From the NCBI GenBank assembly GCA_002877875.1, contig PNIE01000010.1, forward strand, positions 1 to 15,623: a stretch of DNA of 15,623 nt. Reading direction: 5' to 3'. The position numbers and the translations under genes are program-made. Source of the DNA: Caldimicrobium thiodismutans (GTDB lineage Bacteria > Desulfobacterota > Thermodesulfobacteria > Thermodesulfobacteriales > Thermodesulfobacteriaceae). The notes beneath the pieces are model-generated. The model was not told the DNA's origin. It did no database searches and saw nothing but the letters and a program-made list of their open reading frames with translations. Below, one piece after another: positions 7,022 through 14,888 of this stretch; within the stretch, counting starts at the first letter, position 1, and each line of letters begins with the position of its first letter.

Positions 7022-8959
7022 ATGGGAAAAAATCTTACTCAGAAAATAATTGAAGCCCATCTTGTTAGTGGAAAAATGATACCTGGAGAAGAGATTGCTA
7101 TTAAGATTGATCAGACTTTGACTCAGGATGCTACAGGTACGATGTGTTATCTTGAGTTTGAGGCTATTGGAATTGACAGAGTTAAAACAGAGCTTTCTGT
7201 TTCCTATGTGGATCACAATCTTTTGCAGACGGACTTTAAGAATGCCGACGATCACCTCTTTTTGCAAACCGTGGCTATGCGTTATGGGATCTGGTTTTCC
7301 AAGCCTGGGAATGGTATTTGCCATCAGGTGCATCTCGAGAGATTTGCTATACCTGGTAAAACTTTAATTGGCTCAGATTCTCACACCCCTACAGCAGGGG
7401 GATGTGGCATGCTGGCTATAGGGGCAGGTGGCCTTGATGTAGCTATGGCCATGGCAGGAAAGCCCTTCTATTTGCGTATGCCTAAGGTGTTAGGAATACA
7501 CCTAAAGGGAAAGTTAAATCCTTGGGTGTCTGCGCGAGATGTGGCTCTTTATCTTCTTTCTAAACTTACTGTGAAAGGAGGTCTTGGTAAAGTTCTTGAA
7601 TACTTTGGAGAGGGCGTAAAAAGCCTCTCTGTGCCTGAGAGAGCAACTATTTGTAACTTAGGAACTGAAATGGGGGCAACTACTAGTATTTTTCCTTCAG
7701 ATGAGGTGACCTATGCCTGGCTTTATGCTCAAGGAAGGGAGGAACACTTTGTGCCCCTTTCGGCTGATCCTGATGCCGAATATGATGAGATCATAGAGGT
7801 AGATTTGTCAGAGCTTGAGCCCTTGTGTGCCTGTCCCTCCTCTCCAGACAATGTAAAAAAGGTGGCTGAAGAGGCAGGAAAACCTGTTTATCAAGTAATT
7901 ATTGGTTCCTGTGCCAATTCCAGTCTTAGAGATTTATTGGTTGTAGCCAAGGTGCTTGAGAAACATAAGGTTCATCCTATGGTTTCTCTAGAGGTAAATC
8001 CAGGGTCTTTGCAGGTCCTTGAAAATCTTACCATTCTCTCTGGATTAAAGGGGCTTCTTGAAGGAGGGGTTAGATTACATCAGTGTGGATGCTTAGGGTG
8101 TATTGGTATGGGGCAGGCTCCTCCCACCAACGCTATCTCCCTAAGGACCTTCACCAGAAATTTTCCCGGACGTTCGGGAACAAGACCTGATTATGTCTAT
8201 CTTGTTTCTCCGGAGACAGCAGTTGCCAGCGCGATAAAGGGGGTTATTACCGATCCAAGAGAACTTGGTGAATATCCTGAGATTAGGCTTCCTGAAAAAT
8301 TTCATATCAACGACGCTTTACTTATTCCTCCCCTTCCAGAGGAGGAGGCAAAAAAGGTAGAGATCATAAGAGGTCCAAACATTGCGCCTCTTCCTAGTTT
8401 TGATCCTTTGCCAGAAGACTTAGAGGGAATCTTTGTTCTTAAAGTAGAAGATAATATTACTACCGATCATATCATGCCAGCAGGGGCAGAGATTCTTCCC
8501 TTAAGAAGTAATCTTCCAGCGATAAGTCAGTATGTTTATCGAAATGTTTATTCCCTCTTCCCAAAGGAGGCTCTCTCTTTAAAGGAAAAGGGACTTTCGG
8601 TAGGAATCGTAGGGGGTGATAATTATGGTCAAGGCTCAAGTAGAGAACATGCAGCCCTTGCGCCACGTTATCTTGGCGTAAGGTTAAAGATTGCCAAATC
8701 TTTTGCTCGCATCCATCGAACTAATTTGATAAATTTTGGAATCATACCTTTGATATTTGAAGATCCTAAAGACTATGAAAGAATAGAAAAGGGAGATAGA
8801 TTTAGACTAAGAGGAATAAGAAAGGCTCTTTCCTCAGGGGCTAATAAGTTTAAAATAGAGATTGAGGGAAAGGGAGAGTTACTCTTGCGAGGAGAATTTA
8901 CAGAAAGAGAAAGAGCATGCCTTCTTGCAGGATCTCTATTAAATCTGGCAAGGGAGTAA
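7022..8959 (+). CDS. Aconitate hydratase, short 'Aquifex-type'
   Basis: A 645-residue cytoplasmic 4Fe-4S enzyme interconverting citrate and isocitrate in the TCA cycle (oxidative or reductive). The N-terminal iron-sulfur domain has GSDSHTPTAGGCGMLAIGAG (117-136). The cluster cysteines are C297 in IGSCANS, and C357 and C360 in GCLGCIGMG. The C-terminal swivel domain has DNITTDHIMPAG and GGDNYGQGSSREHAALAPRYLG with active-site Ser and Arg. At 645 residues it is shorter than AcnA (about 890) and AcnB (about 865) and matches the putative aconitase subfamily named for Aquifex. A methylcitrate/homoaconitase-like activity cannot be excluded, but key motifs fit aconitase. It has the best ribosome binding site in the window and lies 2 bp before the transglycosylase start. 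Confidence 0.93.
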   Translation: MGKNLTQKIIEAHLVSGKMIPGEEIAIKIDQTLTQDATGTMCYLEFEAIGIDRVKTELSVSYVDHNLLQTDFKNADDHLFLQTVAMRYGIWFSKPGNGICHQVHLERFAIPGKTLIGSDSHTPTAGGCGMLAIGAGGLDVAMAMAGKPFYLRMPKVLGIHLKGKLNPWVSARDVALYLLSKLTVKGGLGKVLEYFGEGVKSLSVPERATICNLGTEMGATTSIFPSDEVTYAWLYAQGREEHFVPLSADPDAEYDEIIEVDLSELEPLCACPSSPDNVKKVAEEAGKPVYQVIIGSCANSSLRDLLVVAKVLEKHKVHPMVSLEVNPGSLQVLENLTILSGLKGLLEGGVRLHQCGCLGCIGMGQAPPTNAISLRTFTRNFPGRSGTRPDYVYLVSPETAVASAIKGVITDPRELGEYPEIRLPEKFHINDALLIPPLPEEEAKKVEIIRGPNIAPLPSFDPLPEDLEGIFVLKVEDNITTDHIMPAGAEILPLRSNLPAISQYVYRNVYSLFPKEALSLKEKGLSVGIVGGDNYGQGSSREHAALAPRYLGVRLKIAKSFARIHRTNLINFGIIPLIFEDPKDYERIEKGDRFRLRGIRKALSSGANKFKIEIEGKGELLLRGEFTERERACLLAGSLLNLARE

Positions 8960-8961
8960 AG

Positions 8962-9894
8962 ATGACTTGGGGGTTAATTATTGGTTTTTTAGTGCTTATT
9001 AGTCTTTCCACAGACACCTTTGTGGAAAATCTTCACGGCAAAAAGTGTTTTGCCAATCTTAAGGAGGAAGAAATTCCCTACGCCCAAAAACTTTTAGAAA
9101 GGATAAAGCAGGACCTAAGTGACAAGGTTCCAGAAGATTATCTGGAAAAAACCTTTTGTCGAAGGGAGCTAAGCTTTAATCCACAAATTATGCTAAGAAG
9201 TCTTACTTGGAAGGAGGCTAAACTTCCCTATTCTCAATTTCTTGAGGAGACGCGCCTTGAGAGGGCTCGAAAATTTATAGAAGAAAACAAAGAACTTTTA
9301 TCAGCTATTGAAGAGCACTTTCAGGTAGATAAAGAAGTTATAACAGCCATTTTTCTTGTAGAGACTGATCTTGGAGGAAAAACGGGGAAACATACGGTTA
9401 TAAATACCTTTTTCAGTTTAGCTTTAACAGGAGATGAAGATCTTTTTAAAAGATATCTCTCGAATGAATCTGAGATAGATTTTAATAATGAGACTGTGAG
9501 GGCTCGCTGGCAAAAAAGGGCTTCCTGGGCTTATAGAGAGCTTCTTAATTTTCTTGAGATAAGTTATCAGAATCAATGGGATCCTTATGAAATAAAAGGT
9601 TCCATATTCGGGGCCTTTGGCTATCCCCAATTTGTGCCAAGAAGTTATTTAATTTATGGATATGACTGGGATGGAGATGGTAAGGTGGATCTCTTCAGCG
9701 TTCCTGATGCCTTAGCAAGTATTGCCAATTATCTTCAAAAAGAGGGTTACCGTAAAGAGGCAGATAGAGAATATAAAAAGAAAATTATTATGAAATACAA
9801 TATCAGTGAACCCTATGCAGAGACTATTTTAAGTATCTCTGAAATCTTAAAAGAGAAAACCCTTGTTCAGAACAATGAATCAAGAGGAAATTGA
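8962..9894 (+). CDS. MltB-type lytic murein transglycosylase
   Basis: A 310-residue protein of the SLT_2 / GH103 family, cleaving the MurNAc-GlcNAc bond of peptidoglycan to give 1,6-anhydro ends. The catalytic glutamate is E134 in FLVETDLGG, followed by the conserved GK-T-IN-F-SLAL stretch. Further MltB hallmarks are YEIKGSIFGAFGYPQFVPRSY (209-229), YDWDGDGKVDLF (234-245) and SIANYLQKEGY (253-263). Residues 4-17 are a hydrophobic signal or anchor; there is no clear lipobox, so it is probably not a lipoprotein, unlike E. coli MltB. I chose ATG 8962, with AGGGAG five nt upstream and a start directly at the signal sequence. An in-frame ATG at 8917 would bury the signal 15 residues in and overlap the aconitase gene. 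Its 3' end overlaps the M24 gene. Confidence 0.88.
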   Translation: MTWGLIIGFLVLISLSTDTFVENLHGKKCFANLKEEEIPYAQKLLERIKQDLSDKVPEDYLEKTFCRRELSFNPQIMLRSLTWKEAKLPYSQFLEETRLERARKFIEENKELLSAIEEHFQVDKEVITAIFLVETDLGGKTGKHTVINTFFSLALTGDEDLFKRYLSNESEIDFNNETVRARWQKRASWAYRELLNFLEISYQNQWDPYEIKGSIFGAFGYPQFVPRSYLIYGYDWDGDGKVDLFSVPDALASIANYLQKEGYRKEADREYKKKIIMKYNISEPYAETILSISEILKEKTLVQNNESRGN

Positions 9895-11029
9895 AAAGAG
9901 GCTTAAAGGTTTAAGAGAGAAAATTTTAGAGAGGGGAATTGAGGGAGCCCTTATCTTTTCCCATTTAAATCTTTATTATTTTACAGGCCTTTGGATTAAG
10001 GGTTTTTTACTTATCACTAAAGAGTATCTAAAAATTTTTGTTAGAAGACCCTATTCTCAGGTAAAGGAGAAAGAGGGTCTCCCCATCTATTTTTTTGAGA
10101 GTTTAAAGAATCTTCCTGAGATTTTAAAAAAAGCCTCTTTGAGGAGGATAGGGCTTGAATATAAGGCCTTTTCCTTAGGTGAAGGAGAAAGATTAAAGAA
10201 GCTCCTTACAGATTTTGAGATATTTCCCTTAGACTCACTTATTTGGGAGCTTCGAATGATAAAGAGTCCTTATGAGATTCAGTGTCAGAAGAGGGCTTCC
10301 CAGTTACTTTCCCAAGCTTTAAGAGAGGCTCTTTCTCAATTCAAAGAGGGCATGAGGGAAATTGAGGCAAGTGCTCTTTTAGAGAGAGCTTTGAGGGTTA
10401 GAGGTCATCCAGGATATACTCGTTCCTTCAATGGCTTTGAGCTTGCCTTTGGATATCTAATTTCTGGAAAAGAAGGGCTATTTGCCATCCCTTTTACTAC
10501 CGGCGAAGGAGGAGCTGGTCTTGAAGGATTTCCAGGAGGTGCAAGCTTTAAAAAAATAAAAAGGGGAGAACCTATTCTTATTGATTATGGAGGTTTTTAT
10601 AAAGGATACTATATAGATCAAACGAGAATGGCAAGCTTTGGAGAATGTAAAAAGGCCGAAGAGTTTTTTAAAGCCTCTATGGAGATTCTTAAAACTCTTG
10701 AAAAAAAGGGAAAGCCAGGGGTTCCTTGTGAAGAACTTTTCTTCATAGCAGAGGAAATAGCAGATAAAAGGGGATTTAGGGAGTATTTTATGAAACATGG
10801 TGATAAAATTAATTTTATAGGCCATGGAGTTGGCCTTGAGATTGATGAACCACCGGTGATTGTTCCAGGAAATAAAGGGGAGCTTAAAGAAAATATGGTC
10901 CTTGCCTTTGAGCCTAAATTTCATGTGCCAGAGCTTGGAGTAGTAGGGCTTGAAGATACCTTTGTGGTTACTAACTATGGACTTAAGAGACTTACTACCT
11001 TTCCAAGAAAGTGGATCCATTTAAATTAG
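9875..11029 (+). CDS. M24-family metallopeptidase (Xaa-Pro aminopeptidase/dipeptidase-like)
   Basis: A 384-residue 'pita-bread' dinuclear metallopeptidase likely removing residues before proline. An N-terminal creatinase-like domain (about 1-125) precedes the catalytic domain, which has all five metal ligands: D237 in LIDYGG, D248 in YIDQTR, H317 in GHGVGLEIDEPP, E346 in AFEPKF and E360 in GLEDTF. Length fits the PepQ/Xaa-Pro peptidase group. A cytoplasmic location is expected because there is no signal peptide. The start is uncertain. ATG 9875 gives a family-like N-terminus and overlaps mltB by 20 bp. TTG 9863 would add four residues and is better spaced from AAGAG. Neither has a strong ribosome binding site. 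It precedes pyrG by 15 bp. Confidence 0.88.
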   Translation: MNQEEIEKRLKGLREKILERGIEGALIFSHLNLYYFTGLWIKGFLLITKEYLKIFVRRPYSQVKEKEGLPIYFFESLKNLPEILKKASLRRIGLEYKAFSLGEGERLKKLLTDFEIFPLDSLIWELRMIKSPYEIQCQKRASQLLSQALREALSQFKEGMREIEASALLERALRVRGHPGYTRSFNGFELAFGYLISGKEGLFAIPFTTGEGGAGLEGFPGGASFKKIKRGEPILIDYGGFYKGYYIDQTRMASFGECKKAEEFFKASMEILKTLEKKGKPGVPCEELFFIAEEIADKRGFREYFMKHGDKINFIGHGVGLEIDEPPVIVPGNKGELKENMVLAFEPKFHVPELGVVGLEDTFVVTNYGLKRLTTFPRKWIHLN

Positions 11030-11044
11030 GGAGGCCCTTAAAAT

Positions 11045-12709
11045 ATGAAGAAAAAAAAGAAGTTACATACTAAGTTTATTTTTATTACTGGTGGAGTTTT
11101 ATCTTCCCTTGGTAAAGGGCTTGCAGCTGCTTCAATTGGGGCTCTGCTTGAGGCAAGGGGTTTAAGAGTTACTTTTCAGAAACTTGATCCTTATATCAAT
11201 GTAGATCCAGGCACTATGAATCCTTTCCAACATGGAGAGGTTTATGTCACCGAGGATGGGGCAGAAACGGATCTTGATCTTGGTCATTATGAAAGATTTA
11301 CTTCAGCAGTAATGTCCTCTATTAACAATTATACCTCAGGAAAGATATACTATTCGGTAATTACTAAGGAGAGAAAGGGAGTTTATTTGGGAGGAACGGT
11401 ACAGATTATTCCTCATGTGACTGATGAGATAAAGGCAGTTATTCTTCAGCTTGCCTCTCGTGAGGTGGATGTAGCCATTGTTGAGATAGGGGGGACGGTA
11501 GGAGATATTGAGAGTTTACCTTTTCTTGAGGCTATAAGGCAACTTGGCTATGACCTTGGAAAGGAAAATGCCCTCTATATTCATCTGACCTATGTGCCCT
11601 ATATCAAGACAGCCGGAGAGCTTAAAACTAAACCTACTCAACACAGTGTCAAGGAATTAAGGGCTATTGGTATTCAACCAGATATCCTTCTTTGCCGGAC
11701 AGATCGTTTTTTACCTCCTGAGATAAAAAGAAAAATTGCCCTTTTTTGCAATGTAGAGGAGGATGCGGTAATTACTGCCAAGGATGTGGATTGTATTTAT
11801 GAAATTCCCCTTATTTTTCATCAAGAGGGCCTAGATGAAAAGATTGTGGAAAAACTTAACATTTGGACAAGGGAGCCTGATCTTCACTCTTGGCAAAATC
11901 TAGTAAGGATTTTTAAGAATCCGAAGGATGAGGTTACTATTGGTATAGTGGGGAAATATGTGAATCTTAAAGACTCCTATAAGTCCCTTAATGAGGCTTT
12001 AATACATGGAGGGCTTGCCAATAATCTTAGAGTGAATCTCAAATTTGTGAGTTCCGATGAGTTAACCCCTGAAAATGTGGAGGACTCTTTGGGAGAGGTT
12101 GATGGCATACTTATTCCTGGTGGCTTTGGAATTCGCGGTATAGAAGGAAAGATTCTTGCCATCGAGTTTGCTAGAAAAAGGAAAATTCCCTTTTTTGGAA
12201 TCTGTCTTGGTATGCAGCTTGCTGTGGTAGAATTTGCAAGAAATGTGCTTGGTTGGAAAGAGGCCAATTCCACTGAGTTTGATCCTCAAACTCCTTATCC
12301 TGTAATCTATCTTATGAAGGAGTGGTTTGATTACCGCACAGGGAAAATTGAGAGGAGAGAAGAAGGCTGTGATCTTGGAGGAACAATGAGACTTGGAGCT
12401 TATCCTTGTAAACTTAGTAAAAATTCTAAGGTCTATGAGGCCTATGGCCAAGAGGAAGTTTTTGAAAGACATAGGCATCGCTATGAGTTTAATAATGCCT
12501 TTAGAGAGGAACTTACTAAGGCAGGTCTTAAGATTGTTGGGACTTCCCCAGATGGTGAGCTTGTAGAGATAATTGAGCTTGAGAACCATCCCTGGTTTGT
12601 GGGAGTTCAATTCCATCCAGAGTTTAAATCCAAGCCTCTAAAGCCTCATCCTCTCTTTGTGAAATTCATTGAGGCCTCCTATAAATATAAACTTGAGAGG
12701 ACAAAATGA
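11045..12709 (+). CDS. pyrG: CTP synthase
   Basis: A 554-residue cytoplasmic enzyme converting UTP to CTP with ATP and glutamine. The N-terminal synthetase domain has FITGGVLSSLGKGLAAASIG (13-32), KLDPYINVDPGTMNPFQHGE (46-65) and VEIGGTVGDIES (146-157). The C-terminal class I glutamine amidotransferase domain has the oxyanion-loop IPGGFGIRG, nucleophile C387 in FGICLGMQ, and H524 and E526 in VQFHPEF. Length is normal (about 535-555), with a short lysine-rich leader (MKKKKK). The ribosome binding site AGGGAGG lies about 10 nt upstream. The stop overlaps the next start as ATGA (12706-12709), implying coupling to the PHP-domain gene. Activity is probably controlled by GTP and CTP at the enzyme level, as in the family. 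Confidence 0.98.
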   Translation: MKKKKKLHTKFIFITGGVLSSLGKGLAAASIGALLEARGLRVTFQKLDPYINVDPGTMNPFQHGEVYVTEDGAETDLDLGHYERFTSAVMSSINNYTSGKIYYSVITKERKGVYLGGTVQIIPHVTDEIKAVILQLASREVDVAIVEIGGTVGDIESLPFLEAIRQLGYDLGKENALYIHLTYVPYIKTAGELKTKPTQHSVKELRAIGIQPDILLCRTDRFLPPEIKRKIALFCNVEEDAVITAKDVDCIYEIPLIFHQEGLDEKIVEKLNIWTREPDLHSWQNLVRIFKNPKDEVTIGIVGKYVNLKDSYKSLNEALIHGGLANNLRVNLKFVSSDELTPENVEDSLGEVDGILIPGGFGIRGIEGKILAIEFARKRKIPFFGICLGMQLAVVEFARNVLGWKEANSTEFDPQTPYPVIYLMKEWFDYRTGKIERREEGCDLGGTMRLGAYPCKLSKNSKVYEAYGQEEVFERHRHRYEFNNAFREELTKAGLKIVGTSPDGELVEIIELENHPWFVGVQFHPEFKSKPLKPHPLFVKFIEASYKYKLERTK

Positions 12710-13551
12710 TTGATCTTCACACCCATTCAACAGCCTCTGATGGCACTCTTACTCCGCGAGAACTTGTGCTTCTTGCTAAAAAAGAGGGTCTTAAGGCCCT
12801 TGCTTTAACAGATCATGACACAGTAGATGGCTTAAAAGAAGCCTATGAGACAGCCAAGGAGGTGAACCTCCCTTTTCTCTGTGGAGTTGAGATAAGTATT
12901 AAATTTGATGGGCCTGGGCATTTTCACTTACTTGGCTATTTTTTGACCCCAGAGATTAAAACCCTTGACGAGACCTTATCCGAATTAAAGAAGGCTAGAA
13001 AAAGAAGAAACGAGTCTATGATCGAAAAATTAAGGAGTTTAGGTATTGAGATAACTATGGAAGAGCTCTCAGCTATTGCTCAAGGGGAAATTGGAAGGCC
13101 CCACTTTGCAAGACTTCTTTTAGAAAAAGGGGTAGTTAAGAGTATGGAGGAGGCCTTTGAAAAGTATTTGAAAAAGGGAGCTCCTGCTTATGTTCCCAAG
13201 GCTTTACTTACCCCTGATGAGGGCATAAGACGCATTCTTGAGAGTAAAGGTGTGCCAGTGCTTGCTCACCCAGTGACTTTGAAATTAGATGAGAAGGCTT
13301 TAAAGGAGTATCTTGAGAAATTGAAGGAATTAGGACTCAGGGGAGTTGAGGTTTATTATTCGGAACATAATAAACATTTTACAAATTTTCTTCTCTCTCA
13401 AGCAAGTAGACTCGGGTTGCTTGTTACGGGTGGAAGCGATTTCCACGGAGCTAATAAACCTGACATAAAACTTGGGAGAGGTTTTGGGAATCTTCAAGTT
13501 CCCTATGAATGTTTCGTAAAGTTGAAAGAGGCTCTTGAAAAGGTAAACTAA
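12706..13551 (+). CDS. PHP-domain phosphoesterase (RNase AM / YciV-like)
   Basis: A 281-residue PHP-superfamily metal-dependent phosphoesterase. Motifs appear in order: DLHTHSTASDGTLTP (3-17), LTDHDTVDG (34-42), GVEIS with E62, FHLLGYF around H74, VLAHPVTL (H), GVEVYYSEH and the terminal GGSDFHG. Together these supply the His/Asp/Glu ligands of a trinuclear metal site. The closest well-studied relatives are E. coli RNase AM (YciV/TrpH) and 3',5'-nucleotide bisphosphate phosphatases, of similar length; the exact substrate here is inferred. It starts within the pyrG stop (ATGA overlap), so translation is likely coupled. It is the last intact gene of the tight run and is followed by 276 bp without an intact gene. 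Confidence 0.88.
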   Translation: MIDLHTHSTASDGTLTPRELVLLAKKEGLKALALTDHDTVDGLKEAYETAKEVNLPFLCGVEISIKFDGPGHFHLLGYFLTPEIKTLDETLSELKKARKRRNESMIEKLRSLGIEITMEELSAIAQGEIGRPHFARLLLEKGVVKSMEEAFEKYLKKGAPAYVPKALLTPDEGIRRILESKGVPVLAHPVTLKLDEKALKEYLEKLKELGLRGVEVYYSEHNKHFTNFLLSQASRLGLLVTGGSDFHGANKPDIKLGRGFGNLQVPYECFVKLKEALEKVN

Positions 13552-13827
13552 CTATTGACTAAAGGTCTCCTTAAGCTTAGATTGATAGATTAAATTAAAA
13601 GTAGATAAGAAGATGCTCAGAGAGACTAAGTTTGAAAAAAGAGAAATAAAAGGCTTTATCTTTCAAATTGTTGATGAAGAGCTTGAAAAGAGGATTTTTT
13701 GAGATTCTTAAGAAGAAAATTAGGGCTTACGAGAAAGAGCTTACAGAACTCTCTCTTTGAGAGGGTCATAAAACAACTTTATTAAAACTTTTTGAATAAG
13801 AAAAATTCATTAAGGCAGGCTTAATCT
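13552..13827 (+). other. 276-bp gap between the PHP gene and nadA
   Basis: No intact gene is present. The central part (13613-13799) holds the remains of a small ORF described separately. Short inverted repeats are visible, AAGG-TCT-CCTT near 13562-13572 and CTCTC-TTT-GAGAG at 13751-13763, but neither is followed by a T-run, so I do not call a terminator. The last 28 bp carry the nadA ribosome binding site AAGG (13812-13815), set rather far (12 nt) from ATG 13828. No clear promoter is seen for nadA. Confidence 0.6.
13613..13799 (+). pseudogene. Degenerate small ORF with a homopolymer frameshift and an internal stop
   Basis: From ATG 13613 a 29-codon reading begins MLRETKFEKREIKGF and ends at TGA 13700-13702, just after a run of six T (13695-13700). 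Removing one T joins it smoothly to EILKKKIRAYEKELTELSL in the shifted frame. That frame hits TGA at 13758-13760 and then continues for 12 codons (EGHKTTLLKLFE) to TAA 13797-13799. Composition on both sides is the Lys/Glu/Leu-rich style of the neighbouring proteins, which suggests one former protein of about 61 residues broken at two points. I do not recognise the family. There is no good ribosome binding site. Chance reading in purine-rich DNA is the main alternative. Confidence 0.4.
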
Positions 13828-14742
13828 ATGAGCAAAGAAGAGCTTATTAAAAAGATCTTAGAGCTCAAAGAAAGGAGAAAGGCTATCATTTTGGCTCATA
13901 ATTATCAACCTCCAGAGATTCAAGACCTTGCCGATTTGAGAGGGGACTCTTTGGAATTAAGTCTTAAGGCAAGTAAGACCGATGCTGAGGTAATAGTCTT
14001 CTGTGGTGTCTTTTTTATGGCTGAAACCGCAAAGATTGTCTCTCCTCAAAAAAAGGTTTTAATTCCTGTGGCAGGAGCCTGCTGTGATATGGCCAATATG
14101 CTCTCTCCTGAGGAGGTAATGAGACTTCGTGATGAATATCCTGGAGTTCCTGTGATAACCTATGTAAATTCTACAGCTGAGGTCAAGGCTTTAAGTGATG
14201 TTTGTTGCACTTCAGCCAATGCTGTAAAGGTTGCTGGCAACTTTTCAGACAAGCGCCTAATTATGCTACCTGATATGAATCTTGCAAGATATGTGCAGAG
14301 GTTTTATCCTGACAAAGAAATTATTTATTTTAAGGGCTTTTGTCCCTTTCATCACCTATTGACTCCAGAGGATGTTTTGAGGGCTAAGGCTGAGCATCCT
14401 CAAGCCGTTTTTATTGCCCATCCTGAATGTAGGCCAGAGGTCATTGATCTTGCTGATTATGTGGCTTCAACCAGCGGTATGCTTAGACTTGCCAAAGAGC
14501 TACCTCACGAAGAGTTTATCATTGGAACAGAAATAGGGCTGCTTTATCCTCTGAGCCAGGTAGCTCCTAACAAAAAGTTTTATCATCCTGCTCCTGAGAA
14601 AATGCTATGCCCCTCAATGAAAAAGATTAGGCTTGAAGATGTCCTAAACGCCCTTGAAAGGGATGAGTTTGAAGTGATTGTCCCTGAAGAGATAAGGATT
14701 AAGGCCTATCAGGCTGTAAAAAGAATGCTTGAAATTGTTTAA
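13828..14742 (+). CDS. nadA: Quinolinate synthase NadA
   Basis: A 304-residue 4Fe-4S enzyme condensing iminoaspartate with dihydroxyacetone phosphate to quinolinate in de novo NAD synthesis. AHNYQPPEIQDLAD (23-36) and ITYVNSTAEVKA (110-121) line the active site. The three cluster ligands are probably C86 (in ACCDMAN), C172 (KGFCPFHH) and C261 (MLCPSMKK), with HPECRPE (198-204) also conserved. Length fits the compact three-domain NadA of thermophiles (about 300; E. coli about 347). Two features are mildly unusual: a CC doublet at 85-86 and Phe62 in CGVFFMAE, where His or Asp is common. Its partners nadB and nadC are not in the window. It stands alone between the 276-bp and 146-bp gaps. Confidence 0.96.
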   Translation: MSKEELIKKILELKERRKAIILAHNYQPPEIQDLADLRGDSLELSLKASKTDAEVIVFCGVFFMAETAKIVSPQKKVLIPVAGACCDMANMLSPEEVMRLRDEYPGVPVITYVNSTAEVKALSDVCCTSANAVKVAGNFSDKRLIMLPDMNLARYVQRFYPDKEIIYFKGFCPFHHLLTPEDVLRAKAEHPQAVFIAHPECRPEVIDLADYVASTSGMLRLAKELPHEEFIIGTEIGLLYPLSQVAPNKKFYHPAPEKMLCPSMKKIRLEDVLNALERDEFEVIVPEEIRIKAYQAVKRMLEIV

Positions 14743-14825
14743 AGGCTAATCCCCCTATTTATAGTCTTCTCTTTAAATTTTTTTCACTATGATTTTACTA
14801 AAATTCCAGCTATATAAATTTTCCC

Positions 14826-14854
14826 TTGACATTTTCCTAAAAGATTTCTAAATT
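14826..14854 (+). promoter_or_regulatory. Sigma70-type promoter for the PilY1-like gene
   Basis: TTGACA at 14826-14831 is a perfect -35 consensus. TAAATT at 14849-14854 matches the -10 consensus at 4 of 6 positions, with the optimal 17-bp spacing. Transcription would start near 14861, about 28 nt before ATG 14889. AAAGTAGG at 14875-14882 is a plausible ribosome binding site, 6 nt from that ATG. The promoter indicates that this gene opens a new transcription unit separate from nadA. Confidence 0.6.
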
Positions 14855-14888
14855 TAAAAATAAGAAAAAATTTTAAAGTAGGTTTTTT

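Noticed and set aside
8917..8961. Upstream ATG extension of the transglycosylase (start at 8917)
   Set aside because: It would overlap the aconitase gene by 43 bp, has no ribosome binding site, and would place 15 hydrophilic residues before the signal sequence. ATG 8962 has AGGGAG at good spacing.
10478..11020. 180-codon open frame on the minus strand inside the M24 peptidase gene
   Set aside because: It is antisense to a gene with all five metal ligands intact, and the translated sequence has no recognisable motif or ribosome binding site.
12062..12616. 184-codon open frame on the minus strand inside pyrG
   Set aside because: It lies wholly inside the highly conserved pyrG gene, its protein shows no family motifs, and its composition is that of an antisense reading of A+T-rich coding DNA.
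13751..13763. Hairpin CTCTC-TTT-GAGAG as a terminator before nadA
   Set aside because: The stem is only 5 bp and is not followed by a T-run, so it does not meet the pattern of an intrinsic terminator. It also lies in the degenerate ORF.
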